This document shows positions 8,915 through 17,682 of a stretch of DNA of 44,298 bases, one piece after another. Location of the stretch: assembly GCA_900116485.1 (NCBI GenBank), contig FPAX01000018.1, positions 1 through 44,298 of the forward strand. The letters are read 5' to 3'. The DNA comes from Selenomonas sp. GACV-9. Its GTDB lineage: Bacteria > Bacillota > Negativicutes > Selenomonadales > Selenomonadaceae. Each line of letters opens with the position of its first letter. Position 1 is the first letter of the stretch. The notes beneath the pieces are model-generated. The model made no database searches. It was not told the origin of the DNA and saw nothing but the letters and a program-made list of their open reading frames with translations. A program made the position numbers and the translations under genes.

Positions 8915-9283
8915 ATGGAACAGGTTCAGATAAAGGCGGCACTCGAGCAGGTTGGCGTGGATTATGATAAGGGATTGGAGCGCTTTATGGGAAATGTGGC
9001 GCTTTATCATAAGTTCCTGGTGAAGTTCCTTGCTGACGGCTCTTATAAGGCTTTCGTGAATGAGTTGGCCACAGAAGATCTGGGAGCGGCGGAAAAGAGC
9101 GTCCATACGCTCAAGGGCACAGCGGGCAATCTGAGTCTCATGCGGCTGTTTGCAGCGGCAGACGAGACGGTTCAGGCAATCCGTACGGGGAAGAGCCTGG
9201 ATGAGATCAGGAAGCTCGCGGAACAGGTCGGTGAGTGTTATGATGAGGCCTGTCAGGCTATACGCCTGAGCATTGGCGAATAG
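8915..9283 (+). CDS. Histidine-containing phosphotransfer (HPt) domain protein
   Basis: The 122-aa single-domain protein carries the HPt signature HTLKGTAGNL with phospho-accepting H64. Such proteins shuttle phosphate between receiver domains of hybrid kinases and response regulators in the cytoplasm. No kinase or response regulator is encoded nearby, so its partners are elsewhere. It follows the CsoR-type gene by 25 nt with AGGAGG before the ATG and ends at a terminator, so the two are probably co-transcribed, an odd pairing. Confidence 0.88.
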   Translation: MEQVQIKAALEQVGVDYDKGLERFMGNVALYHKFLVKFLADGSYKAFVNELATEDLGAAEKSVHTLKGTAGNLSLMRLFAAADETVQAIRTGKSLDEIRKLAEQVGECYDEACQAIRLSIGE

Positions 9284-9295
9284 ATGCAAGCGGAG

Positions 9296-9327
9296 AAAGC
9301 CTCCTTCATTCTTGAGGGAGGCTTTTT
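9296..9327 (+). terminator. Terminator after the csoR-HPt unit
   Basis: A 9-bp stem (9296-9304 with 9317-9325) runs into a T tract on the plus strand immediately after the HPt gene. Confidence 0.88.
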
Positions 9328-9409
9328 GTATGGGCATTTGTGATACATGTTACGGTAAATATCCTGAAAATCCGTTATCCTAAGGTTTGTCGATTCAACA
9401 GGAAAACAT

Positions 9410-9439
9410 TTGTGTTTTCTCTGGGAATAATGATAGAAT
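9410..9439 (+). promoter_or_regulatory. Candidate promoter of the thioesterase gene
   Basis: TTGTGT (9410-9415), 18 nt, then TAGAAT (9434-9439) precede the gene by about 45 nt. The match is moderate. Confidence 0.5.
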
Positions 9440-9484
9440 TAAGTTGAGATTGCAAGACAGATTTCTCTTAGGAGGTTATATAAT

Positions 9485-10015
9485 ATGGCACAGAATAGAA
9501 TCGTAATCAGCCAGGTTATGATGCCAAGCCAGACGAACCCGAACGGCAATGTGCATGGCGGTGAGATCATGAAGATGATGGACTCGACGGCTTATGCTGC
9601 TGCCCGCAGATATGCTCGCTCCAATGTAGTCACGGCACGTGTGGATGAGTTGGAATTCCATCTGCCGATCCTGATCGGTGACCTTGTGACCTGTACGGCG
9701 GAGATCGTATTTGTCGGCCATAGTTCCATGGAAGTGGCAGTCAATGTCGATGTCGAGGATCTCGATCAGGAGGGTAAGCCCCAGCGTGCCCTTACGGCTT
9801 ATTTCACGATGGTCGCCTTGGATCGCAATTCGCGTCCAAAACCGGTGCCGCCCCTCATTCTCGACACCGAGGAGGCTAAGCGGGCCTTTGAAGAGGGTCG
9901 TGAGCGGTATGAGGCGCATAAAGAGCGGAAAAGAGTCCAGCGTGAGAAGGAAAAAGCGAGACTTGCGGCGAAGAATTCCCTCAGAGAGCCGGAAGACAAT
10001 CCGCATAAGAAATAA
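9485..10015 (+). CDS. Hotdog-fold acyl-CoA thioesterase (YkhA/YciA type)
   Basis: The 176-aa protein has the hotdog acyl-CoA hydrolase core, starting with the typical MMPSQTNPNGNVHGGEIMKM and VDELEFHLPI segments. It hydrolyses acyl-CoA to free acid and CoA; chain-length preference cannot be read from sequence. The last ~45 residues are highly charged, rich in Lys, Arg and Glu, and likely a helical extension. AGGAGG lies before the ATG. It stands alone between a terminator and the leuA T-box. Confidence 0.92.
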   Translation: MAQNRIVISQVMMPSQTNPNGNVHGGEIMKMMDSTAYAAARRYARSNVVTARVDELEFHLPILIGDLVTCTAEIVFVGHSSMEVAVNVDVEDLDQEGKPQRALTAYFTMVALDRNSRPKPVPPLILDTEEAKRAFEEGRERYEAHKERKRVQREKEKARLAAKNSLREPEDNPHKK

Positions 10016-10044
10016 AAATAGTTTACAGTTTTACAGATAAAAGC

Positions 10045-10073
10045 TTGCAAAATGTATTTTAATGTGATATTGT
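10045..10073 (+). promoter_or_regulatory. Promoter of the leuA T-box leader
   Basis: TTGCAA (10045-10050), a 17-nt spacer and TATTGT (10068-10073) would start RNA near 10080, at the 5' end of the T-box leader. Confidence 0.65.
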
Positions 10074-10079
10074 AGTATG

Positions 10080-10341
10080 CAACACAGGGAAATGCATAGC
10101 AGAGGAATAGTACGTATCGGAAAACTCCCAGGGAGTTGTCGGTTGGTGCAAGACAACAGTGGAACGATAGGGAACTCGCCTTGAAGCAGCCCGCTGAAAG
10201 CCTGAGGGCAAGTAAACCGGGACGGAGCCTGACCGTTAACGCAGGAGGACTTGATGGAGTCTGTATGAGGTGCCAATAGGCACGAATCAGAGTGGTAACA
10301 CGTAAGCTAGCCTTTCGTCTCTTGGAGATGAAGGGCTTTTA
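10080..10341 (+). promoter_or_regulatory. T-box leader (Leu, specifier CTC) of leuA
   Basis: The leader contains a stem I domain with apical GGTGCAAG (10145-10152) and the specifier codon CTC at 10175-10177 in the context GGGAACTCGCC. GCAGCCCGCTGAAAG follows, matching the ileS leader. The T-box core AGAGTGGTAACACG has TGGT at 10293-10296 for the ACCA end of tRNA-Leu. A terminator hairpin follows (10309-10337) with a T-rich tail. Uncharged tRNA-Leu should permit read-through into leuA, which fits its role in leucine synthesis. Confidence 0.92.
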
Positions 10342-10361
10342 TTTTTAGGAGGGATTCGCAG

Positions 10362-12032
10362 ATGATGAATTATCAGAAGTACAGCAAAGGTTATTTCATG
10401 CCGCCAGAGATTGACCTGGAATGGGCGAAGAAGGACGCGCCAGACCATGCGCCAATCTGGTGCAGCGTGGATATGCGTGATGGCAATCAGGCCCTTATCA
10501 CGCCGATGAACCTTGAGGAAAAGCTGGAATTCTATAAGATGCTCATCAAAGTCGGATTCAAGGAAATCGAGGTGGGCTTCCCAGCAGCCTCTGAGACTGA
10601 GTACGAGTTCCTGCGCCGTCTGGTGGAGGATGACCTGATTCCTGATGATGTGACGATCCAGGTACTGACCCAGGCCCGGGAGCATATCATCCGCAAGACC
10701 TTTGAGGCTCTCAAGGGCGTCAAGAATGCCATTGTCCATGTCTACAACTCCACGTCGGTCGCTCAGCGCCAGCAGGTCTTCCGCAAGTCGAAGGAGGAGA
10801 TCAAGCAGATGGCCGTCGATGGCGCTAAACTCCTCAAACAGCTGACCGAAGAGGCCGGTGCTGACTATCGCTTCGAGTATTCGCCCGAGTCTTTTACGGG
10901 AACGGAGCCTGAGTATGCCCTTGAGGTCTGCAATGCGGTGCTTGATGTCTGGCAGCCCACGGCTGACCGCAAGGCCATCATCAATCTGCCGGTAACGGTC
11001 GAGATGAGCATGCCCCATGTCTATGCCATGCAGGTGGCCTATATGAATAAGCACCTCAAATACCGTGAGAATGTGGTGCTGTCGCTGCATCCGCACAATG
11101 ATCGCGGCTGTGGTGTCGCCGATACTGAGATGGGCCTTTTGGCTGGTGCAGACCGTGTCGAGGGCACCTTGTTCGGCAACGGTGAGCGCACGGGCAACGT
11201 GGATATCGTGACGGTGGGCATGAACATGTTTGCCCTGGGCGTCGATCCGGAGCTTGACTTCTCCCATATGTCTGAGCTGGTCGATACCTATGAGAGCCTT
11301 ACCCGCATGCAGGTAAGCTATCGTCAGCCCTATGCCGGCAAGCTGGTCTTTGCCGCTTTCTCGGGCTCGCATCAGGATGCGATTGCCAAGGGCATGAAGT
11401 GGAAGGAAGAGAAGAATCCGGACAAGTGGACGCTGCCGTATCTCTATATCGATCCGAAGGACGTGGGCCGCGAGTACGATGGCGATGTCATCCGCATCAA
11501 CAGCCAGTCCGGCAAGGGCGGCGTCGGTTTCATCATGGAGCAGAAATACGGGATCGAAATGCCGAAGAAGATGCGCGAGGACTTTGGCTACTGCGTCAAG
11601 GGCGTCTCGGATCACAAGCATAAGGAACTCATGCCGGATGAGATTTTCCAGATTTTCCAGAACGAGTACGTCAATGTCATGACGCCCTATGAGCTCGACG
11701 ACTTCCTGCTCAAGAAAGAGCCGGACGGTACGCGCTCGGGTACGGTGGATCTCAAGATCGATGGCAAGAAGGTCACGTTCCTGGCCCGCGGCAATGGCCG
11801 TCTCGATGCGGTATCGAATGCCCTGCAGCAGAATCTCAACATCTCGTATAAGGATCTGACCTACAGCGAGCATGCGCTGGAGGTCGGGCAGAATTCCCGG
11901 GCTATGGCTTATATCGGCATCACGGCGGACAATGGTCATATCACCTGGGGCGCCGGCATGGATACCGATATCATCACGGCTTCGTTCCATGCGCTGATCA
12001 GCGCCATCAATCGCATGAAAGCGGGAAAATAA
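10362..12032 (+). CDS. leuA: 2-isopropylmalate synthase
   Basis: The 556-aa enzyme condenses acetyl-CoA with 2-oxoisovalerate in the first step of leucine synthesis. The DRE-TIM barrel shows the N-terminal substrate motif VDMRDGNQAL and the metal-binding HPHNDRG. The C-terminal regulatory domain (about 420-556), including ARGNGRLDAVSNAL, is the leucine-sensing LeuA dimer domain. The length fits the LeuA type of actinobacteria and some Firmicutes rather than the ~510-aa form. The ATG at 10362 follows AGGAGGG; a second ATG is the next codon. It stands alone, so the rest of the leucine pathway genes are elsewhere, and it is doubly controlled, by T-box and probably by feedback. Confidence 0.96.
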   Translation: MMNYQKYSKGYFMPPEIDLEWAKKDAPDHAPIWCSVDMRDGNQALITPMNLEEKLEFYKMLIKVGFKEIEVGFPAASETEYEFLRRLVEDDLIPDDVTIQVLTQAREHIIRKTFEALKGVKNAIVHVYNSTSVAQRQQVFRKSKEEIKQMAVDGAKLLKQLTEEAGADYRFEYSPESFTGTEPEYALEVCNAVLDVWQPTADRKAIINLPVTVEMSMPHVYAMQVAYMNKHLKYRENVVLSLHPHNDRGCGVADTEMGLLAGADRVEGTLFGNGERTGNVDIVTVGMNMFALGVDPELDFSHMSELVDTYESLTRMQVSYRQPYAGKLVFAAFSGSHQDAIAKGMKWKEEKNPDKWTLPYLYIDPKDVGREYDGDVIRINSQSGKGGVGFIMEQKYGIEMPKKMREDFGYCVKGVSDHKHKELMPDEIFQIFQNEYVNVMTPYELDDFLLKKEPDGTRSGTVDLKIDGKKVTFLARGNGRLDAVSNALQQNLNISYKDLTYSEHALEVGQNSRAMAYIGITADNGHITWGAGMDTDIITASFHALISAINRMKAGK

Positions 12033-12115
12033 AATTTTAAAAGTATTCTTCAGCAAAAGATGATATAATGGAATCGCATTTTTCTAGGCAACTAGGCAGT
12101 ATAAAGGGTGATTCC

Positions 12116-13078
12116 ATGAAGAAGACTATTCTATCCTGTCTCCTGACGGCAGTCATCACCTTGACAGCCGCCACGACGATTTTCGTCATGGGGACAGGAT
12201 ATTTTATTGGCAATTATGTTGTGCATTTTGGCCTCGAGCGTGGAACTGAGGAGAATCCGCAGGAACCGCCGCGTGCCTATGCGCTGTTGATGCCGCCTGA
12301 GGCAAGGCAGTTCAATAAACCAGAGTATGAGAATGAAGAATGGGACTTGCAAGCAGCAGACGGCCTGCTGCTCAAGGCTACGCATTTCTCGCCTGAAGAG
12401 GACAGCGACCGTTGGGTGATTGTGGCCCATGGCTATGGCTGCACCCAGCAGAATTCGTGGTATATTGCGGAAAACTACCTGCTGATGGGCTACCATGTAC
12501 TGACCCCAGATCTGCGGGCCTCAGGCAGCAGCGAGGGCAAATATCTGACCATGGGCTATAGAGAAGGCGAAGACATTGCTGCCTGGGCGCGGCTGATTGC
12601 TGAGCGTCATCCCAAGGCAAGGATTGTCCTGCATGGCGTGTCGATGGGCGCGGCCACGGTGCTGATTGCTGCTGCCCGTGATGACCTGCCGCCGCAGACG
12701 GTGGCCTGTATCGAGGACTGCGGGTATACGAGCGCCTTTGAGCTGCTGGTCCATCAGCTGACGGTTTCCTTCAATTTGCCGGCCTTTCCGGCGATGAACC
12801 TTTTGGATTGGCGCTGCCAAAAGGTAGCGGGCTTCAGCCTGCATGATGCCGAGCCCGTAGCAGCGGTGCGCCGGTCAAAACTGCCGATCCTGTTCATTCA
12901 TGGCACGAAGGATACTTTAGTGCCGGTGGATATGGCCGAGAAATTGTTCAAAGAGGCAAGAGTGCCGGAGAAGAAACTGCTGCTGATCGACGGTGCTATC
13001 CATGCGGCGTCCTCACAGAAGGATCAGGAGCGTTATTTCCAGACGGTTCGCGACTTTGTCCAGCCGTATATGTATTGA
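12116..13078 (+). CDS. Alpha/beta hydrolase, membrane-anchored
   Basis: The 320-aa protein begins with an N-terminal hydrophobic segment (about 4-30), likely an uncleaved anchor, followed by an alpha/beta-hydrolase fold. The visible triad is S176 in GVSMG, D266 in GTKDTLVP and H296; HGYG gives the oxyanion-hole region. It resembles Bacillus YqkD-type serine hydrolases of unknown substrate. I use the ATG at 12116 because it is next to AAAGGGTG and begins the signal-like sequence; an upstream in-frame ATG at 12068 has no ribosome site. A TATAAT at 12062-12067 may be its -10 box. The dtd gene follows after 11 nt. Confidence 0.85.
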   Translation: MKKTILSCLLTAVITLTAATTIFVMGTGYFIGNYVVHFGLERGTEENPQEPPRAYALLMPPEARQFNKPEYENEEWDLQAADGLLLKATHFSPEEDSDRWVIVAHGYGCTQQNSWYIAENYLLMGYHVLTPDLRASGSSEGKYLTMGYREGEDIAAWARLIAERHPKARIVLHGVSMGAATVLIAAARDDLPPQTVACIEDCGYTSAFELLVHQLTVSFNLPAFPAMNLLDWRCQKVAGFSLHDAEPVAAVRRSKLPILFIHGTKDTLVPVDMAEKLFKEARVPEKKLLLIDGAIHAASSQKDQERYFQTVRDFVQPYMY

Positions 13079-13089
13079 GGAGGAACTAT

Positions 13090-13533
13090 ATGAAGGCGGT
13101 AGTTACCCGGGTAAGATCCGCGGCGGTAACGATTGAGGGAAAAGTAAACGGGAAAATCGGCCAGGGGTTCCTGGTGCTATTGGGCATCGGCCCGGAGGAT
13201 GATGCGGACAAATGCGCGCATCTGGCCGAGAAGATTGCCAATGTGCGCGTGTTTTCCGATGAAGCCGGTAAGATGAATCTCAGCATCGACCAGGTGGGCG
13301 GCTCGTTTTTGGTCATCTCACAGTTCACGCTCTACGCTGATCTCAAGAAACGGCGGCCGGGATTCAGTCATGCGGCGAAGCCTGATTTGGCCGAGCCGCT
13401 CTATGAGCAGTTCATGCAGGAGCTGCGGGATAAGGGCTTTGTGGTGGAGCATGGGGAGTTCGGCGCGGATATGCAGGTGGAATCGGTCAACGATGGCCCG
13501 GTAACCCTATTGTTTGATACAGAGGAAGTGTGA
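13090..13533 (+). CDS. dtd: D-aminoacyl-tRNA deacylase
   Basis: The 147-aa protein matches Dtd over its full length: N-terminal MKAVVTRVRSAAVTIEG, the active-site SQFTLYA motif (about 78-84), and the NDGPVTL motif near the C-terminus that supplies the cross-subunit Gly-Pro gatekeeper. It removes D-amino acids (and glycine mischarged on tRNA-Ala) from tRNA. GAGGAGGA precedes the ATG at 13090. The gene is 11 nt after the hydrolase gene and its stop is next to the peptidase start, suggesting one operon. Confidence 0.96.
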   Translation: MKAVVTRVRSAAVTIEGKVNGKIGQGFLVLLGIGPEDDADKCAHLAEKIANVRVFSDEAGKMNLSIDQVGGSFLVISQFTLYADLKKRRPGFSHAAKPDLAEPLYEQFMQELRDKGFVVEHGEFGADMQVESVNDGPVTLLFDTEEV

Positions 13534-13535
13534 GC

Positions 13536-14768
13536 ATGAATAAAGAGTTGTTACAGAAATATGCGCAGCTTGTCGTGAAGGTGGGCGTCAATCTGCAACA
13601 GGAGCAGATCCTCGTCATCAATTCGCCCATCGAGTGTGCGGATTTTGCCCGCACGATAGCCGAGGAGGCCTTTGCCGCAGGTGCCCATGATGTCGTGGTA
13701 AGCTGGGGCGATGAGCTGCTGGCGCATATCCGCTATGCGGGGGGCAAGAAGGAGCTGTTCACGGAGTTTCCCGAGTGGCGGCGCAAGTTCTATACGGATT
13801 ATGCCGAGCAGGGCGCGGCGTTCGTATCCATCTCGGCCCGTGATCCAGAAATCTTCAAGGATATCGATCCGGAAAAGCTCAAGCTCTCCCAGCAGGCGGC
13901 AGGGGCGGCGCTCTTAGAGTATCGTGCGCGCCTTATGAATAACCGCAATACCTGGTGCGTGGTCTCCGTGCCGACCAGGAGCTGGGCCCAGAAGGTCTTC
14001 CCCGCTGTGTCCGCTGATGAGGCAGTGGCAAAGCTGTGGCAGGCAATCTTTACGACGGTCCGCATCGAAGCGGGTGTCGATACGGTAGCCGCTTGGCAGG
14101 AGCATATCGCTTTCTTGCAGAAGGCCGCAAAGTTCATGAATGATAATGCCTTCGTATCCCTGCACTATACGAATGGCATCGGTACGGACCTAACGGTGGA
14201 GCTGCCCGAGGGGCATATCTGGGCTGGCGGAGCCGAGAATTCGGAGCTTGGCGTGCAGTTTGCGGCCAATATGCCGACGGAGGAAGTCTACACGCTGCCA
14301 AGGCGTGAGGGCGTGAACGGCACCGTAGCCGCCTCCAAGCCGCTGAACTTCAACGGAAATCTGATTGAAGGGTTCAAGCTGACCTTCAAGGATGGCAAGG
14401 TCGTGGATTACTCGGCAGAAAAAGGCGAGGAAATCCTCAAGGGGCTGCTCGAAACGGATGAAGGTGCGTGCTACTTAGGCGAAGTGGCGCTGGTGCCGTA
14501 CGATTCGCCAATCTCGCAGAGCGGTATCCTGTTCTACAATACGCTGTTTGATGAGAATGCCTCGTGCCATCTGGCCCTGGGCAAGGCCTATCCGACCTGC
14601 ATCGAGGGCGGCGAGGATATGGACAGCGTGACGCTCTTGCAGCATGGCGTCAATGACTCGCTGCTCCATGAGGATTTCATGATCGGTACACGGGATCTGG
14701 ATATTGTCGGCACGACGAGGGATGGCCGTCAGGTACAGGTATTCAAGAACGGCAATTTTGCCTTTTGA
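13536..14768 (+). CDS. M29-family aminopeptidase
   Basis: The 410-aa protein is a thermophilic-type (M29, AmpS/PepS/AmpT) metallo-aminopeptidase, seen from the N-terminal MNKELLQKYAQLVVKVGVNL and the C-terminal metal-site region, including EVALVPYDSPIS, LALGKAYPTC and HEDFMIGTRDLDI. It trims N-terminal residues from peptides in the cytoplasm using two metal ions. I prefer the ATG at 13536 with GAGGAAG at a good distance over the GTG at 13530, which overlaps the dtd stop codon. Confidence 0.93.
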   Translation: MNKELLQKYAQLVVKVGVNLQQEQILVINSPIECADFARTIAEEAFAAGAHDVVVSWGDELLAHIRYAGGKKELFTEFPEWRRKFYTDYAEQGAAFVSISARDPEIFKDIDPEKLKLSQQAAGAALLEYRARLMNNRNTWCVVSVPTRSWAQKVFPAVSADEAVAKLWQAIFTTVRIEAGVDTVAAWQEHIAFLQKAAKFMNDNAFVSLHYTNGIGTDLTVELPEGHIWAGGAENSELGVQFAANMPTEEVYTLPRREGVNGTVAASKPLNFNGNLIEGFKLTFKDGKVVDYSAEKGEEILKGLLETDEGACYLGEVALVPYDSPISQSGILFYNTLFDENASCHLALGKAYPTCIEGGEDMDSVTLLQHGVNDSLLHEDFMIGTRDLDIVGTTRDGRQVQVFKNGNFAF

Positions 14769-14792
14769 ATGTCAAGATGGAGGAAAATGATA

Positions 14793-15452
14793 ATGAAAAA
14801 TGAGCTTGTGCGCTCATCTATGCGCATACTGTTGGTGCTGCTGGCTGCTGTGGTCATGCTGGCCCAGCCGGAGGCGGAGGCGGCAAAGCCCGTAGCGGCG
14901 GATTTTGCCTGCCGTCAGGTGGCCCTGGGGGCCGACGAGGCGGCGGTCGAGAAGGTATTCGGCAAGCCTGTTTATGACCGTACGGTCCGCATCCAGGATA
15001 TCCTGGTCAAGGAATGCGACTATGCCGATGATTACACGATCGGCTATGCCGTGGCGACTGGTGAGGTCATCGATATCATCGTCAAGAACAAGAAATACGA
15101 GGCACGTAATGGCATCCGCTATGGCGCCACGTCCGCGCTGATACAGAAGACTTTTGGCAAGCAGAAAGCGCAGAACATCAGTGGCAATAAGTTCTATATC
15201 TACGATAATCCGAAAAATAGATTCCAGCATATCATGCTGCAGGTGGATATGGACAATGGTTCCTTGAAGGTCATGCGCATTACGGCGCTGCCGATGGATG
15301 ATGATGAGATCGAGGCGCTGATGCAGGCGCGTCCCGAGCTCTTCAACGAGCCTGAGGATAAGAGTATTTCGCTGAAGCTCGAAGAAAAAGAGATTGATGT
15401 ATCTGATCTGCCGGCTGATAAACCGGTTAAGCTGGGAGGTTTGACGGAATGA
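14793..15452 (+). CDS. Exported protein with two BamE/SmpA-like repeats
   Basis: The 219-aa protein starts with a signal peptide (basic N-terminus, hydrophobic core, AEA cleavage region near residue 30). The mature part carries two stretches patterned like the BamE/SmpA fold (LGADEAAVEKVFGKP and YGATSALIQKTFGKQ), each followed by beta strands. It has no lipobox cysteine. The function is unknown; such modules occur in outer-membrane and envelope proteins, which would fit a diderm Firmicute. The ATG at 14793 is chosen over 14769 and 14787 because GGAGGA at 14778 is eight bases away. It overlaps the next gene by 4 nt (ATGA). Confidence 0.7.
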   Translation: MKNELVRSSMRILLVLLAAVVMLAQPEAEAAKPVAADFACRQVALGADEAAVEKVFGKPVYDRTVRIQDILVKECDYADDYTIGYAVATGEVIDIIVKNKKYEARNGIRYGATSALIQKTFGKQKAQNISGNKFYIYDNPKNRFQHIMLQVDMDNGSLKVMRITALPMDDDEIEALMQARPELFNEPEDKSISLKLEEKEIDVSDLPADKPVKLGGLTE

Positions 15453-16348
15453 TTCAGCTGCGGATGCTGGAGCACCGCCTGCTGCGTTATGCAGGCATCA
15501 CGCTGGGCTGTCTGATTGCCAGCTGCTCCATCAATCTGTTCCTGGTACCGTCGCACTTGCTGACAGGCGGCGCGACGGGCATTGCCATCATCGTTTACTA
15601 TCTGGCGCAGCTGCCTATCGGTCTGCAGACCTTTGCCTATAACCTGCCGCTGCTGGCGGCGGCCTGGAAGACCTTGGGCCGTGGCTACACCTTTGATGTC
15701 ATCATCGGCACGGCGATATTCTCGTTCTGCCTGGACTTCACGCGCTTCCTCAACGCCTATGCGCCGGTCAACGACATCATGCTGGCGGCAATCTTCGGCG
15801 GTGTGTTCAATGGCATTGGTTATGGCATCGTATTTCGTATGAATGGCAGCACCGGTGGCTTTGACATCATCGGTGCCATCGTCAAGAAGTATTATTCGCT
15901 CAACATGGGCGGCGTCATCTTCGGCTTCAACTGTGTGATCATGCTGGTGGCGGCCTTCTTGTTCGGCGTCGCACCGGCGATGTTCACGCTTATCTGCATG
16001 TATATGAATGCGATGGTCACCGATAAGGTCATCGCTGGTTTCAACAGCCGCAAGGCGGTGCTGATTGTCTCGAATCAATCGGAGCATATTGCGGAGGCCA
16101 TCATGGAGGTGGGCCGCGGCGTCACGTTCCTGCATGGCCAGGGCGCTTTCACGCGCCGTGAGCGCAATGTCGTCTTCGTCGTCGTGACGCTTACCCAGGT
16201 GGCAAAAATCAAGATGATTGCCAATGCCATCGACAGCGATGCGTTCATGATCATCATGTCGGCCAACGAGGTCATGGGGCGCGGGTTCAGCTCCCCGGGA
16301 ATACGGGCCGGCAATGTCATCAAGCGATATGAAGGGAAGGGTACTTAA
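15449..16348 (+). CDS. YitT-family membrane protein (DUF161/DUF2179)
   Basis: The 299-aa protein has about five to six hydrophobic segments in its first ~200 residues, containing the family motifs NLFLVPSHLLTGGATGIAII and NGSTGGFDIIGAI. A cytoplasmic DUF2179 domain follows (about 205-290, with GRGVTFLHGQGAF). YitT proteins are common inner-membrane proteins of Firmicutes without an agreed function; transport is suspected. The gene overlaps the upstream exported-protein gene by 4 nt and its stop overlaps the next start by one base, so it is translationally coupled on both sides. Confidence 0.9.
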   Translation: MIQLRMLEHRLLRYAGITLGCLIASCSINLFLVPSHLLTGGATGIAIIVYYLAQLPIGLQTFAYNLPLLAAAWKTLGRGYTFDVIIGTAIFSFCLDFTRFLNAYAPVNDIMLAAIFGGVFNGIGYGIVFRMNGSTGGFDIIGAIVKKYYSLNMGGVIFGFNCVIMLVAAFLFGVAPAMFTLICMYMNAMVTDKVIAGFNSRKAVLIVSNQSEHIAEAIMEVGRGVTFLHGQGAFTRRERNVVFVVVTLTQVAKIKMIANAIDSDAFMIIMSANEVMGRGFSSPGIRAGNVIKRYEGKGT

Positions 16349-17070
16349 TGGATATTGCAGTCACGTATCTCTTGAACAGCGGATTTCTCGTGGAAATCGG
16401 CCGTACGCTGCTCGTCTTTGATGATTTCGAGGATCAGCAGGATATCGTGGGGCAGGCAATCCGTGTGGGCGGCCATGATGCGGTGTATATCTTTGCTTCC
16501 CATGCCCATTTCGATCATTTCGACGAGCATATCCTGCGCTATCAGCAGGATACTGCCCGCTATGTATTCGGCTATGACATAAGGCGGACGAAGCGCGGCC
16601 GGATGTTCCCGCAGGAAAAGGTCACCTATATGCGTCCCTATGAGGAATGGGAAGACGGCTGCCTCAAGGTGGAGTCCTATGATTCTACCGATGTCGGTGT
16701 GGCCTTCCGGGTCACGGAAAAGGCCACGGGCAAGAGCATCTTCCATGCGGGAGACTTCAACTGGTGGGACTGGACTGGCGAGACGGCGGAGAACCGCAAG
16801 CTGGCGGAAAATGCCTTCCGCAAGCAGCTGAAGAAGCTCGAAGGCATGCAGGCGGCACTGGCATTCTTCCCAGTCGATGGCCGCCTCGGTCCGATGCAGG
16901 ACAAGGGCGCCCGGGAGTTTGTCCGCGTGACGGATATCGATGCGCTCATCACGATGCATGACCTCACCGAGTCTGGCTGGCAGCCGGCAGCGGACTTTTT
17001 CCCCGTAGGGCGCAGCTTTCCCGTCTGGTCGCCGCAGTATCCGGGGGAACAGCGGACGTTCCCCGTCTGA
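16348..17070 (+). CDS. Metallo-beta-lactamase fold hydrolase
   Basis: The 240-aa protein shows the metal-binding motif H52-A-H54-F-D56-H57 of the MBL superfamily and a later HAGDFN motif, close to UlaG/YtkL-type hydrolases. The substrate is unknown. It is translationally coupled to the YitT gene, sharing the A of its ATG with the preceding stop codon. Confidence 0.85.
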   Translation: MDIAVTYLLNSGFLVEIGRTLLVFDDFEDQQDIVGQAIRVGGHDAVYIFASHAHFDHFDEHILRYQQDTARYVFGYDIRRTKRGRMFPQEKVTYMRPYEEWEDGCLKVESYDSTDVGVAFRVTEKATGKSIFHAGDFNWWDWTGETAENRKLAENAFRKQLKKLEGMQAALAFFPVDGRLGPMQDKGAREFVRVTDIDALITMHDLTESGWQPAADFFPVGRSFPVWSPQYPGEQRTFPV

Positions 17071-17109
17071 AGGATTTGTGGTTGAAATGGCAGGAGGTTA
17101 TAAGGTAAA

Positions 17110-17682
17110 ATGAAGAAGATATTGATTATGCTGCTCGCAGGCATCATGATGCTGACTGGCGGATGCCTAGCAGTGGGCAGTGCAGACAATGGAGGAAATA
17201 AGAAAGTGGCTAATCGCATTGCAGTAATCCAGACGAATAAGGGAACAATCGAGATTGAGCTGTTCGAGGACAAGACGCCGATCACGACGAAGAATTTCAT
17301 CGATCTGGCACAGAAGGGCTTCTATGATGGCATCATTTTCCATCGCGTCATCGATGGGTTCATGATCCAGGGCGGCGATCCGACTGGCCTTGGTACGGGC
17401 GGCCCAGGCTACACGATCGAGGATGAGTTCCGCGATGATTTGACGTTTGATGGCGAGGGCATCCTGGCGATGGCCAATACGGGCATGCCACATACGGGCG
17501 GCAGCCAGTTCTTCATTACGCTGGCCAAGACGCCGTGGCTCAACAATCATCATACGATTTTCGGCAAGGTCGTAAAGGGCATGGATGTTGTCCGCGACAT
17601 CGGCCATACGCAGACTGGCTTCCAGGATCGTCCGGTCCATGACGTCGTGATGGAGAAAGTCACCATCAAAGAAGCAGAATAA
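17110..17682 (+). CDS. Cyclophilin-type peptidyl-prolyl isomerase, lipoprotein
   Basis: The 190-aa protein carries a lipoprotein signal peptide ending in the lipobox LTGGC (C19), then a compact cyclophilin domain (about 38-187) with FHRVIDGFMIQGGDPTGLG and the GSQFFIT segment. It catalyses proline isomerisation in secreted proteins and would be membrane-anchored after processing by Lgt, encoded at 4045. AGGAGG precedes the ATG. Its stop overlaps the GIY-YIG start by one base. Confidence 0.95.
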   Translation: MKKILIMLLAGIMMLTGGCLAVGSADNGGNKKVANRIAVIQTNKGTIEIELFEDKTPITTKNFIDLAQKGFYDGIIFHRVIDGFMIQGGDPTGLGTGGPGYTIEDEFRDDLTFDGEGILAMANTGMPHTGGSQFFITLAKTPWLNNHHTIFGKVVKGMDVVRDIGHTQTGFQDRPVHDVVMEKVTIKEAE

